Part shown: piece after piece, positions 46,005 through 54,606 of the stretch
Layout: the number at the start of each line of letters is the position of its first letter
Numbering within the stretch: the stretch's first letter is position 1
DNA from: Halomonas maura
Lineage (GTDB): Bacteria; Pseudomonadota; Gammaproteobacteria; Pseudomonadales; Halomonadaceae
Reading direction: 5' to 3'
Assembly (NCBI RefSeq): GCF_030409305.1
Contig: NZ_JAUFPQ010000009.1
Coordinates: 270,643-334,642 of the forward strand
DNA length: 64,000 nt
The notes under the pieces: generated by a model
The model's input: the letters and a program-made list of their open reading frames with translations, nothing else
What the model was told of the DNA's origin: nothing
The model's database searches: none
Program-made: the position numbers and the translations under genes

Positions 46005-46328
46005 TCAGTCCGGCAGGCCGAGCCGGTCCAGGGCCTCGAGGACGATGCGCGCCCGCTCGCCGTTGAGGGAGTAGTAGATGGTCTGGGAGGCTCGCCGGGT
46101 AGCGACCAGGTCCTCGCGCCTGAGGATGGCGAGGTGCTGGGACAGCGCCGACTGGCTGAGCGCCAGCCGACGGTTGAGCTCGGTCACCGACAGCTCCGTG
46201 CCGTCCAGCAGGCAAAGGATGCGTAAGCGGTTGTCATTGGCCATCGCCTTGAGCAGGGCGCTGGCCTGGTCGATCACCGCATCCCCCCCCTCCAGCAGGT
46301 GTGAGGCCCGGCGCTGCGAGTCGCTCAT
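46005..46328 (-). CDS. ArsR-family winged-helix regulator
   Basis: A 107-residue regulator with one ArsR-type winged helix: ALLKAMANDNRLRILCLL, the recognition helix LSQSALSQHLAILRRED, and the wing RRASQTIYYSLNG. There are no Cys residues in the usual metal-binding ELCVC position (here SVTELNRRL; one Cys lies before it), so it is unlikely to sense metals in the classic way. It is divergent from prpE and may control the shared 346-base region. The ligand is unknown. Confidence 0.87.
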   Translation of the reverse strand: MSDSQRRASHLLEGGDAVIDQASALLKAMANDNRLRILCLLDGTELSVTELNRRLALSQSALSQHLAILRREDLVATRRASQTIYYSLNGERARIVLEALDRLGLPD

Positions 46329-46674
46329 CTTGTGTCACCCCCGCGTGTTCGGACCCGCTGCGAGTGCTCCCTGTTCGCCGGCACGGTCCCCCTATGTCGT
46401 GATGGTTCGGCGTCCTGCTGGCCGGTTGTTGCCTTCGTTTTCGTTTTCTGATTCAGCCATCACTCAATTATAGTCCACCGGGCGTCACACCACCGGTTCC
46501 ATTGGCGTCCGTGTGGCGGGCATCCTGGTGCGGTCAAGGTGGTTTTTGTCGACAATATTCATCGCCCTGTCGTTCTTTTGTCGAAGATTAGCCCTTTGTC
46601 TGACGTCTTTTTCGATTCGCTGTTCTAGAGTGTCAACAATCTAGTGAGCCACCCGTGCAACAGGCAGGATATCC
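46329..46674. promoter_or_regulatory. Divergent control region between the ArsR-type gene and prpE
   Basis: This 346-base gap becomes AT-richer toward prpE. It has a 10-base palindrome TTGTCGACAA at 46546-46555, and further TTGTC copies at 46578-46582 and 46596-46600 (the first of these as TTGTCGA). Such clustered half-sites look like operator DNA. No clear -35/-10 pair is visible for prpE. No gene is evident. Confidence 0.45.
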
Positions 46675-48585
46675 ATGAGCGCATATCGCAGCGAATTCCG
46701 TCGTTCCATCGAGCAGCCCGAGGCCTTCTGGGCCGACCAGGCCCGGCGCCTCCCCTGGTTCACTCCGCCGCAGACCGTGCTGCGTCATGACGACCAGGGG
46801 CATGCCCGCTGGTACGAGGACGGCGAGCTCAACCTCTGTCACGCGGCACTCGACCATCATGTCGAGCAGGGGCGTGGTGACCAGGCGGCCGTCCACTGGG
46901 ACTCGCCGGTCACCGGTGGCAAGCGGACCCTGAGCTTTCGCGAGATGCGCGACGAAGTGGCGCGTTTCGCCGGCGCCCTGAAGGGACTCGGCGTCGAGAA
47001 GGGCGACCGGGTCATCATCTACATGCCCATGGTGCCGGAGGCCCTGGTGGCCATGTATGCCTGTGCCCGCCTCGGCGCGGTGCACTCGGTGGTCTTCGGC
47101 GGCTTCGCGCCCCACGAACTGGCGGTGCGCATCGAGGATGCCGAGCCCAGGGTGGTGGTCGCCGCGTCCTGCGGCATCGAGGTCGACCGGGTGCTGCCCT
47201 ACAAGCCCATCGTCGACGCGGCCATCGCCCAGAGTGCCTACAAGCCCGAGGCCTGCGTGGTGCTGCAGCGCGAGCAGCATCGCGCCGAGCTCGGGGCCAT
47301 CGACCATGACTGGGCCGATCTGGTGGCGCGGGCGGTGCCGGCGGAGTGCGTGCCGGTGAAGGCCACCGACCCGCTCTACGTGCTCTATACCTCCGGCACC
47401 ACCGGCAAGCCGAAGGGCGTGGTGCGGGACACCGGTGGCTACGGCGTGGCCCTGCACTATTCCATGGAGGTCGTCTATGACATGGCGCCGGGGGAGGTGT
47501 TCTTCTCCGCCTCCGACGTGGGCTGGGTCGTCGGCCATTCCTACATCGTCTATGCGCCACTGCTGCGCGGCTGCACCACCGTGGTCTACGAGGGCAAGCC
47601 GGTGCGCACCCCCGATGCCGGGGCCTTCTGGCGCCTCATCGCCGAGTACCGGGTGAAGGGCTTCTTCACCGCGCCCACCGCCTTTCGCGCCATCAAGAAG
47701 GAGGACCCCGAGGGCAAGCGGCTTGCCGAGCACGATACTTCCTGCCTGAAGGCGCTGTTCCTGGCCGGCGAGCGCCTCGACCCGCCGACCTTCCACTGGC
47801 TGGAGGAGCTGCTGCCGGTGCCGGTGGTCGACCACTGGTGGCAGACCGAGACCGGCTGGCCCATCGCCGCCAACCTGCAGGGGCTCGAGCCGATGCCCAC
47901 CAAGGCCGGTTCGGCCACCGTGCCGGTGCCGGGCTTCGACGTGCAGATCCTGAACCGCGAGGGCCAGCCGGCAGCGGCGCTGGAGCAGGGCAGCGTGGTG
48001 ATCAAGCAGCCCATGCCGCCCGGCTGCCTGACGGGCATCTGGCGCGATCCCCAGCGCTTCCACAGTGCCTACATGGCGGCCTTTCCCGGCTATTACCTGA
48101 CCGGTGACGGGGGCTACTTCGACGAGGACGGCTACCTGTTCATCATGGGGCGTACCGACGACGTCATCAACGTGGCCGGGCACCGGCTCTCCACCGGCGA
48201 GATGGAGGAGGTGGTCGGGGCCCACCCGGCCGTCGCCGAATGCGCCGTGATCGGCATCCACGATGCCCTCAAGGGCCAGGTGCCGGTGGGCCTGGTGATC
48301 CCCAAGGACGGCTTCGACGGCGACGAGCTGGCCCTCGAGAACGAGCTCATCGCCCGGGTGCGGGAGTGCATCGGCCCCATCGCCTGCTTCAAGCAGGTGC
48401 TGGTGGTGGATCGCCTGCCCAAGACCCGCTCCGGCAAGATCCTGCGCAAGCTGCTGCGCAATATCGCCGACGGCCAGGCGTTCGGCATTCCCTCGACCAT
48501 CGACGACCCCGCGAGCCTCGAGGATGTTCACGAGGCCATGAAGAACCGGGCGGTGGGGGAGGCCCACCAGGCGCGCCGGGTCTAA
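46675..48585 (+). CDS. prpE: Propionyl-CoA synthetase (acyl-CoA synthetase of the Acs family)
   Basis: Adenylate-forming ligase, 636 residues, activating propionate to propionyl-CoA; the length and several segments favour PrpE over acetyl-CoA synthetase. Visible are the P-loop YTSGTTGKPKGV (about 240), the PrpE-like FFSASDVGWVVGHSYIVYAP, the ATP-contact DHWWQTETGWP, TGDGGYFDEDGY, and RTDDVINVAGHRLSTGEME with the catalytic Lys in KTRSGKILRK near the C-terminus. The 2-methylcitrate genes prpBCD are not next to it. It is divergent from an ArsR-type gene, whose product could regulate it. Confidence 0.85.
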   Translation: MSAYRSEFRRSIEQPEAFWADQARRLPWFTPPQTVLRHDDQGHARWYEDGELNLCHAALDHHVEQGRGDQAAVHWDSPVTGGKRTLSFREMRDEVARFAGALKGLGVEKGDRVIIYMPMVPEALVAMYACARLGAVHSVVFGGFAPHELAVRIEDAEPRVVVAASCGIEVDRVLPYKPIVDAAIAQSAYKPEACVVLQREQHRAELGAIDHDWADLVARAVPAECVPVKATDPLYVLYTSGTTGKPKGVVRDTGGYGVALHYSMEVVYDMAPGEVFFSASDVGWVVGHSYIVYAPLLRGCTTVVYEGKPVRTPDAGAFWRLIAEYRVKGFFTAPTAFRAIKKEDPEGKRLAEHDTSCLKALFLAGERLDPPTFHWLEELLPVPVVDHWWQTETGWPIAANLQGLEPMPTKAGSATVPVPGFDVQILNREGQPAAALEQGSVVIKQPMPPGCLTGIWRDPQRFHSAYMAAFPGYYLTGDGGYFDEDGYLFIMGRTDDVINVAGHRLSTGEMEEVVGAHPAVAECAVIGIHDALKGQVPVGLVIPKDGFDGDELALENELIARVRECIGPIACFKQVLVVDRLPKTRSGKILRKLLRNIADGQAFGIPSTIDDPASLEDVHEAMKNRAVGEAHQARRV

Positions 48586-48644
48586 CCCGCCAACGGGGAC
48601 GGTCGGGGGCGCGCGGGCGGCGCGGCCCCGGCAAACAGGCCGGT

Positions 48645-48673
48645 TTGGCCGGAGCGGGGCGGCTGCGTATAAT
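48645..48673 (+). promoter_or_regulatory. Sigma70-type promoter of yhhQ
   Basis: TTGGCC (48645-48650) and a perfect TATAAT (48668-48673) are separated by exactly 17 bases. Transcription would begin near 48680, giving a leader of about 65 bases before yhhQ. Confidence 0.65.
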
Positions 48674-48703
48674 GCGCGCGTCTTCCGCCGGCCTCCGGCC
48701 TCA

Positions 48704-48724
48704 CGAGGGCTCCCTCAGCCCTCG
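48704..48724 (+). other. Leader hairpin upstream of yhhQ
   Basis: CGAGGGC (48704-48710) and GCCCTCG (48718-48724) form a perfect 7-bp stem with a 7-base TCCCTCA loop, in the predicted 5' leader of a queuosine-precursor transporter gene, 20 bases before the start codon. It does not match a preQ1 riboswitch consensus I know and has no T-run, so a structural or regulatory role is possible but unproven. Confidence 0.45.
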
Positions 48725-48743
48725 CGCAACATAGGTGCGCCCG

Positions 48744-49427
48744 ATGTTCGTGCTCTCCGCCGCCCAGACCCGCCGCTGCCTGGCCCTGCTGGTCGGCTTC
48801 CATATCCTGGTGATCGCCGCCAGCAACTACCTGGTGCAGCTGCCGTTCACGCTGCTCGGCCTGCATACCACCTGGGGCGCCTTCAGCTTCCCCTTCATCT
48901 TCCTGGCCACCGACCTGACCGTCCGGCTGTTCGGCAAGGCGCCGGCGCGGGCCATCATCCTGCGGGTCATGGTCCCGGCCCTGGTGGTCTCCTACGTCGT
49001 CTCGGTGATCTATCCCCTGGGCAGCTTCGCCGGCCTCTCGGCGCTGGCCGACTTCGACCTCTTCGTGGCGCGTATCGCCGTGGCGAGCTTCATGGCCTAT
49101 GTGCTGGGCCAGCTGCTGGACGTCACCGTCTTCGACCGCCTGCGTCGGCTGAGCGCCTGGTGGGTGGCGCCGGCGCTGTCCACGCTGCTCGGCAACCTGG
49201 CGGATACCTTCGCCTTCTTCTCCATCGCCTTCCACCGCAGTCCCGATTCCTTCATGGCCGCCCACTGGCCGGAGATCGCCTGGGTGGACTACGGCATCAA
49301 GCTGGGCATCAGCCTGGTGCTCTTCCTGCCGCTCTACGGCGTGTTGCTGGCCCGGCTGACCCGCCGGCTGGTAGACGCGACCGGAGGCGACGACCTGGCG
49401 CCGGAGCAGGCCCAGGCCCGTTCCTGA
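48744..49427 (+). CDS. yhhQ: Queuosine precursor transporter (YhhQ/VUT family)
   Basis: Inner-membrane ECF-type protein, 227 residues with six membrane segments, that imports 7-cyano- or 7-aminomethyl-7-deazaguanine for queuosine in tRNA. Hallmarks are GFHILVIAASNYLVQLP, AFSFPFIFLATDLTVRLFG and the C-terminal LSTLLGNLADTFAFFSIAFH. The ATG at 48744 has AGGTG upstream; a GTG at 48735 is an in-frame alternative. ybfF follows 17 bases later. A salvage transporter suggests the cell can scavenge the precursor even if it can also make it. Confidence 0.9.
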   Translation: MFVLSAAQTRRCLALLVGFHILVIAASNYLVQLPFTLLGLHTTWGAFSFPFIFLATDLTVRLFGKAPARAIILRVMVPALVVSYVVSVIYPLGSFAGLSALADFDLFVARIAVASFMAYVLGQLLDVTVFDRLRRLSAWWVAPALSTLLGNLADTFAFFSIAFHRSPDSFMAAHWPEIAWVDYGIKLGISLVLFLPLYGVLLARLTRRLVDATGGDDLAPEQAQARS

Positions 49428-49444
49428 TTCCCAAGGAGACCCTG

Positions 49445-50224
49445 ATGACCATCGCGCTCAACCATCTCGACACCGGCGGCGAGGGTACGCCGCTGGTGGT
49501 CATCCATGGCCTGCTGGGCAGCGCCGACAACTGGCGCGCCCATGTCAAGAAGTGGCAGGCCGCGCGGCGGGTCATCGCCGTGGACCTGCGCAATCACGGC
49601 CGTTCGCCGCACGCCGCGGGGATGGCCTATACCCAGATGGCCGATGACCTGGTGGCCCTGCTCGACCGCCTCGATGTGCCGCGCGCCCACCTGCTCGGCC
49701 ATTCGATGGGCGGCAAGGTAGCCATCAGCCTGGCACGCCTGGCGCCCGAGCGGGTGGCCTCGCTGATCGTTGCCGATATCGCCCCGCGGGCCTACGGTCA
49801 TGGCCATGACGCCATCTTCGCCGGGCTGCGCCGGCTCGAGGGTGGGGCGCCGGCCAACCGCGGCGAGGCCGATGCGTTGCTCGCCGAGCATGTCGCGGAG
49901 CGCCCGGTTCGCCTCTTCCTGGCGACCAACCTGGAGCGCGCCGAGACGGGCCAGCTGCGTCTGCGCATCGGCCTGGACGAGATCGAGGGGGATTACGAGG
50001 CGATCAGGGCGGCGCCGGCCGGCGAGGGCGCCTTCCGGGGGCCGACCCTGGTGATCCGCGGCTCTCGCTCCGACTATGTCACCGATGCCATGTTGCCGGC
50101 CCTTTACGAGGTGCTGCCCGGGGCGCAGCTGGTGACCCTGGAGGCCGGCCACTGGCTGCACGCGGAGCAGCCCGAGGCCTTCCAGGACGCGGTCAATGCC
50201 TTTCTCGACCAGCGGCTCGACTGA
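49445..50224 (+). CDS. ybfF: Alpha/beta hydrolase, esterase (YbfF type)
   Basis: A 259-residue soluble serine hydrolase with the YbfF pattern: LVVIHGLLGSADNW forming the oxyanion loop, DLRNHGRSPHA, the nucleophile Ser87 in GHSMGGKVAI, the acid region near RGSRSDYV and the catalytic His in LEAGHWLHAEQPE. YbfF hydrolyses short and acyl-CoA esters in vitro; the natural substrate is unknown. AAGGAGACC precedes the ATG. It is co-transcribed with yhhQ and converges with the orphan binding protein gene, 3 bases away. Confidence 0.88.
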   Translation: MTIALNHLDTGGEGTPLVVIHGLLGSADNWRAHVKKWQAARRVIAVDLRNHGRSPHAAGMAYTQMADDLVALLDRLDVPRAHLLGHSMGGKVAISLARLAPERVASLIVADIAPRAYGHGHDAIFAGLRRLEGGAPANRGEADALLAEHVAERPVRLFLATNLERAETGQLRLRIGLDEIEGDYEAIRAAPAGEGAFRGPTLVIRGSRSDYVTDAMLPALYEVLPGAQLVTLEAGHWLHAEQPEAFQDAVNAFLDQRLD

Positions 50225-50227
50225 CCC

Positions 50228-51418
50228 TCAGGGCCGGGCGCCGGGGTCGACGGCCAGACGCCCGACCGGCAGGCGCTCGTCGATGTGCCCGGCCTCGAAA
50301 AGGAAGCGCTCGAAATCGGCGTAGCGGGATCGCGAGAGGGCGGCCGGCGCCAGGCTGAGGCGGGCGCGGATCTCTGGCCAGGCGGCGCGGTTGGCCGGCG
50401 TGTCCAGCGTCGGCTCGGCCGTCGCCAGCAGCGGCCAGCTCTCCTCGGGGTGCTCGAGGATCCAGGCGGTCGCCTCCTCGAGCGCCTCCACGAAGCGCCG
50501 GATGGCGTCCCGCTGCCGGCTCAGGTGGTTGCGGTTAGCCACCAGGACGAGCCCGTCGTGACGCGGCACGCCGAAGTCCTCCACCGGGCGCATCGTGGTC
50601 GCCAGGCCATCGTCGGCCAGCGCCCGGGGCAGCAGGTGGCGCTGCGCGCCGATCACCCCGTCCACGCGCTCCTCGCGCATGGCCTGTTCCAGCCTGAAAT
50701 GCAGGTCGGGGCTGTCGATCTCCTCGCGGTCGACATCCTGGCTGGCCAGCAGGGTGGCCAGCAGGATCGCCTCGCCGTCCCGGTCGGCGTGTCCGATTCG
50801 CGTCCCGGCCAGGGTCGGTGGCGAGGGGAGGTCGGCATCGCTGCGCATCACCAGCGCGGTCAGCGGCACGCCGACCAGGGTCGCCACCCGCACCAGCGGC
50901 TGGCCGCGATGGGCGAGCAGGTGCAGTAGCGGTTGCCGGGTCACGGCGAGGTCGATACGCGAGGCGGCGAGCAGCTTGGTGGGCACATCCGGGTCGGCCG
51001 GGGTGGCGATCTCCACCGCCAGGCCGCGGTGGGCGAAGAGGTCCCGCTCTCGGGCCACGAAGAGGGCCGCGTGGCGGGGGCTGGGATACCAGTCGAGCAT
51101 CACCTCGAGGCGGCGCTCCGGCGGCGGCTCGATGGGCTGCGCCGGCCCCACGGCCACGGCGGGTGCGCTGAGGCGTGTCGGGGTGTCCACCGCCGGTCCG
51201 CTGGGCAGGGTGCGGAAGGCGGCCAACGGATCCGTGGCCGGTGGCTCGCTCGGCCGTGACAGGTCGGGGACCATCACCTCGGTCTCGAGGGGCGGGAAGC
51301 GTGGGGGCCCCTCGTCGGTCTCCTGCGCAGCCACCGCTGGCGCGAGGACGAGCAGGCCGCTGACGAACAGCAGCAGGGCCCGGACCCGGGCCGGCCGGCG
51401 GCGGGAAGATGACAGCAT
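50228..51418 (-). CDS. Orphan NMT1/ThiY-type substrate-binding protein
   Basis: A 396-residue periplasmic protein. A signal peptide (residues 1-31, APAVAA) is followed by about 75 residues of Pro/Ala-rich, low-complexity linker, then an NMT1/SsuA-like binding domain starting VMLDWYPSPRHAALFVARER, the opening typical of ThiY/THI5-type proteins for thiamine-precursor pyrimidines. AASRIDLAVTRQPLLHLLA and RHDGLVLVANRNHL follow. No permease or ATPase lies beside it, and the long linker is unusual for a receptor; it may be a stand-alone enzyme or lipid-exposed sensor. Ligand unknown. Confidence 0.72.
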   Translation of the reverse strand: MLSSSRRRPARVRALLLFVSGLLVLAPAVAAQETDEGPPRFPPLETEVMVPDLSRPSEPPATDPLAAFRTLPSGPAVDTPTRLSAPAVAVGPAQPIEPPPERRLEVMLDWYPSPRHAALFVARERDLFAHRGLAVEIATPADPDVPTKLLAASRIDLAVTRQPLLHLLAHRGQPLVRVATLVGVPLTALVMRSDADLPSPPTLAGTRIGHADRDGEAILLATLLASQDVDREEIDSPDLHFRLEQAMREERVDGVIGAQRHLLPRALADDGLATTMRPVEDFGVPRHDGLVLVANRNHLSRQRDAIRRFVEALEEATAWILEHPEESWPLLATAEPTLDTPANRAAWPEIRARLSLAPAALSRSRYADFERFLFEAGHIDERLPVGRLAVDPGARP

Positions 51419-51578
51419 GGCAGAGGCTCCTGCGACGTGAGGTGCGTCGTGCGACGTCCGGCGCTAGTCTATCGGCGCCGGGCGGGGGCTGGCCAGCATG
51501 CCGCTCAACGTTGCCGCGGGCTTCGCGACCTGCCGACGGTCGTGAGATAATCCCGCTCCTCTCCCGGGGCAGGACGCC

Positions 51579-53285
51579 ATGGATTCGATCAATACCCTCT
51601 TCCTGCTCAGCGGCTTCCTGATTGCCCTGAGCATCCTCGCCAGCCGCCTTTCCACCCTGGTCGGCGTGCCCTTGCTGCTGATCTTCCTCGGGCTCGGCAT
51701 GCTGGCCGGGGAAGAGGGGCTGCTGGGCATCCAGTTCGACGACTATGCGCTGGCCTTCCTGATCGGCCATCTGGCCCTGGCGATGATCCTGCTGGACGGC
51801 GGGCTGCGCACGCGGCTCAAGACCTTCCGGGTGGGCTTCAAGCCGGCGCTGTCGCTGGCCACCCTGGGGGTCTTCGTCACCAGTGCGCTGGTCGGGGCGA
51901 TCGCCATGGCGGTGTTCGAGCTGACCCTGGTCCAGGGACTGCTGGTCGGCGCGATCGTCGGCTCCACCGATGCCGCCGCGGTCTTCTCGATGCTCGGCGG
52001 CCGCGGCATCAACCTCAACGAGCGGGTGGGGGCGACGCTGGAGATCGAGTCGGGGACCAACGATCCCATGGCGATCTTCCTGACGCTGATGCTGGTGGAG
52101 GTGCTGGTCGGGGACATCGGCGGGGTGCTGGAGACCGCACTCTTCTTCCTGCGCCAGTTCGGCCTGGGGATCGTCATCGGCGTGGGGGCGGGCTGGCTGA
52201 TCGCGCGGCTGATCAGTTGGCTGGACCTGGCGCCGGGCCTCTACTCGCTGCTGGCCCTGGCCCTGGGGTTCTGCGTCTTCGGCCTGACCAGTGCCCTGGG
52301 GGGCAGTGGCTTCCTGGCCATCTACCTGACGGGGCTGATGATCGGCAACCGGCCCGGGCATCATCTCAACTTCATCCTGCCGGTCCATGACGGCCTGGCC
52401 TGGTTGAGCCAGATCGGCCTGTTCCTGGTGCTGGGCCTGCTGGTGACCCCCAGCGAGATGCTGGCGTATGCCCTGCCGGCCACCGCGGTGGCCCTGGCGC
52501 TGATCTTCGTGGCGCGCCCCCTGGCCGTGCTGGTGGCGATCAAGCCGTTCTTCCGCTTCCGCTGGCGGGAGGTCGGCTTCATCGCCTGGGTGGGGTTGCG
52601 CGGCGCGGTGCCCATCGTGCTGGCGATCTTTCCGGTGATCGGTGGGGTGGAGAACGCCTCGCTGTACTTCAACGTCGCCTTCGCGGTGGTGCTGCTGTCG
52701 CTGCTGATCCAGGGCGGCACGCTGCCCTGGGTCGCCCGGCGCCTGAAGGTCCAGCTGCCGCCCACGGTGACGCCCAACCGGCGCGGGCCCCTGGGGATCC
52801 AGGCGGACAACGACTTCGAGATGTTCGTCTACCTGGTCGAGAACGCCGATCTCGAGGACGTGCCGATTCGCCTGCTGCGCTTCCCCTCGGGGGCGCTGAT
52901 CGCCTCGCTGTTCCGCGAGGGCGTGATGCTGCATCCCAAGGGCAGCACCCGACTGTGCCGGGGCGATGTGCTCTGCGTGATCGGCCGCACCGACGACCTG
53001 CCGGCCCTCAACCGGCTGTTCAACGGCGATGCCACGCTCAAGCGCGAGCGGGCCTTCTTCGGCACCTTCACCTTCGACGGGGCGGCGCGCATGGGCGACG
53101 TGGCCGATGCCTACGGGCTTACGCTCAGCCCCGGCGAGCAGGACATGACGCTGGCCGATTTCATCTCGCTGCGGGTCGGCGGCCACCCGGTGGTGGGCGA
53201 TGACGTGGACTGGCATGGCATCCACTGGGTGGTCAGCGAGATGGATGGCAACCGGGTGACCCGGGTGGGGCTGCGCCTCTACTAG
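51579..53285 (+). CDS. nhaP2: K+/H+ (or Na+/H+) antiporter of the NhaP2/CvrA type
   Basis: CPA1-family inner-membrane antiporter, 568 residues: about 12 membrane segments (1-390), a TrkA-C-like cytoplasmic domain (about 400-490) and a CorC/HlyC-type C-terminal domain (490-568). The ion-binding region is IGHLALAMILLDGGLRT and GAIVGSTDAAAVFSML, with the essential Asp residues in STDAAA and ESGTNDPMAIFLT. The architecture is that of potassium/proton antiporter CvrA, valuable in salt-adapted cells. It stands alone; 160 bases separate it from the divergent binding-protein gene. Confidence 0.9.
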   Translation: MDSINTLFLLSGFLIALSILASRLSTLVGVPLLLIFLGLGMLAGEEGLLGIQFDDYALAFLIGHLALAMILLDGGLRTRLKTFRVGFKPALSLATLGVFVTSALVGAIAMAVFELTLVQGLLVGAIVGSTDAAAVFSMLGGRGINLNERVGATLEIESGTNDPMAIFLTLMLVEVLVGDIGGVLETALFFLRQFGLGIVIGVGAGWLIARLISWLDLAPGLYSLLALALGFCVFGLTSALGGSGFLAIYLTGLMIGNRPGHHLNFILPVHDGLAWLSQIGLFLVLGLLVTPSEMLAYALPATAVALALIFVARPLAVLVAIKPFFRFRWREVGFIAWVGLRGAVPIVLAIFPVIGGVENASLYFNVAFAVVLLSLLIQGGTLPWVARRLKVQLPPTVTPNRRGPLGIQADNDFEMFVYLVENADLEDVPIRLLRFPSGALIASLFREGVMLHPKGSTRLCRGDVLCVIGRTDDLPALNRLFNGDATLKRERAFFGTFTFDGAARMGDVADAYGLTLSPGEQDMTLADFISLRVGGHPVVGDDVDWHGIHWVVSEMDGNRVTRVGLRLY

Positions 53286-53379
53286 TAGCAGCCTGTCGGG
53301 TCGGGGAGCGACGGGCGCCGTGACAGCGCGGGAGGGATGGTCGAGACTGTGGCGAGTGGCAGCCTCGGAGACCGTCCCC

Positions 53380-53667
53380 ATGAACGTCCTTGTGGTCAGC
53401 TATGTGCCGGGCAGTGACCTGCTCGTTTCCCTGGCGGTCGACCGGCCTCCGCAACCCGGTGACGTCCTGCGCGTCGGCAACCGGTCGGTACGCGTGCTGC
53501 GTGCCATCCCGCTGGTGGCCGTTCACGACCATGCCTACTCGGTGGTGGTCGCCGAACTCCCGGCCTCGGCCAGCGAGCCAGATTCCCTGGTAGCAGCGTC
53601 GCGAGTGGCCAGCGAGGGGCGCACGCCGCTTGGCTCGCCTGGCGGCGGCAGCTTGCCTCCCGCCTAG
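53380..53667 (+). CDS. Hypothetical small protein, 95 residues
   Basis: Not recognised. The first 60 residues read as a compact beta-rich domain (MNVLVVSYVPGSDLLVSLAV, then GDVLRVGNRSVRVLRAIPLV) followed by a disordered Ser/Gly/Pro tail. GGAG lies 9 bases before the ATG at 53380. The frame extends back to 53320 but that part is not protein-like. It sits between nhaP2 and the phosphatase gene, same strand. Moderate evidence for a real gene. Confidence 0.45.
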   Translation: MNVLVVSYVPGSDLLVSLAVDRPPQPGDVLRVGNRSVRVLRAIPLVAVHDHAYSVVVAELPASASEPDSLVAASRVASEGRTPLGSPGGGSLPPA

Positions 53668-53811
53668 CCGGGAGCGTCAGGCGTTGTCTCGACGCGCCGT
53701 CTCCCTCGATGGATGGCGGTGCCTTCGGCACATCGGTCGGCGGTGGCTGCTCCTCGTTCCGCGCCTGCCGCTGGCTGGCCGACCCAGCGTCGGCATACCC
53801 GGGAGAGAGGC

Positions 53812-54453
53812 ATGATTCGCCATGAGATGAACCGCCGGGGACGCGATTTCTTCGTCGGCGACCTGCACGGCGAGTATGACCTGCTGTGGGCGCGGCTGAG
53901 ACGGGTCGATTTCGACGAGCGTGTGGATCGCCTGTTCTCGGTGGGTGACCTGATCGACCGGGGGCCGGCCTCGCTGGCCTGCCTGCGGCTGGCCCGTCGG
54001 CCCTGGTTCCATGGCGTGCGTGGCAATCACGAGGTGATGGCGCATGAGGCCCTGTGCGTCGATGACGCCGCCATGCCCCTGTGGCGGATCAACGGGGGTG
54101 GCTGGGCCCTGGAGGCGTCGCTCGATGAGGTCAGGCGGGTCCTGCAGGAGGCCCTGCGCCATCTGCCCTTTGCCCGTGAGGTGAGGGTGGGGGAGCGGCG
54201 TATCGGCCTGGTGCACGCCGAGCCGCCGGCGGACTGGGCGCGCATCGAGGAGTGCGACCGTCATGCGCTGGTATGGGGGCGAGAGCGAATCCGGCAGGGC
54301 GACACCACCCCGGTGACCGGCATCGATGCCGTGGTCGTCGGTCACACCATCGTGGAGGCGCCCAGGGTGCTCGGCAATGTCCACTACCTCGATACCGGTG
54401 CCTTCCTGACCGGCCGCCTGACCCTGGTCGAGGCGCGGGACCTGCTGGGATGA
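53812..54453 (+). CDS. Metallophosphoesterase (PrpA/lambda-phosphatase-like protein phosphatase)
   Basis: A 213-residue calcineurin-like phosphoesterase. The metal-binding motifs are in order: GDLHGEYDLL (16-25), GDLIDRG (45-51), GNHEVM (71-76), and VVVGHTIVEAP with the final His near 180. This spacing is that of bacterial serine/threonine phosphatases such as PrpA/PrpB and phage lambda PP. The ATG at 53812 follows GGGAGAGAGG, and the longer open frame upstream lacks conserved sequence. Substrate unknown. Codon use matches the surrounding genes. Confidence 0.87.
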   Translation: MIRHEMNRRGRDFFVGDLHGEYDLLWARLRRVDFDERVDRLFSVGDLIDRGPASLACLRLARRPWFHGVRGNHEVMAHEALCVDDAAMPLWRINGGGWALEASLDEVRRVLQEALRHLPFAREVRVGERRIGLVHAEPPADWARIEECDRHALVWGRERIRQGDTTPVTGIDAVVVGHTIVEAPRVLGNVHYLDTGAFLTGRLTLVEARDLLG

Positions 54454-54606
54454 CCCCGGCAGGGCAGGCGCTCGAGGCCTCCTCGCCGGCCATTGCATTG
54501 GATCTTGACGGTACAGGCCGCCGCGCGCGGGTCGATGCCTCCTTGTCGCCTTGGCAATCGCCCCGGGGTGTCGGTGGGCACCGTGGCGATCGGTATGCCC
54601 GGGTCA

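Noticed and set aside
46633..48567. 644-residue minus-strand open frame opposite prpE
   Set aside because: Antisense shadow of prpE with biased His/Gly/Leu composition.
48680..48743. preQ1 riboswitch in front of yhhQ
   Set aside because: The leader lacks the preQ1-I core and its A-rich tail; only a simple hairpin is visible.
50535..53381. 948-residue minus-strand open frame
   Set aside because: Long GC-driven frame spanning nhaP2 in antisense and another frame of the binding-protein gene; composition is not protein-like.
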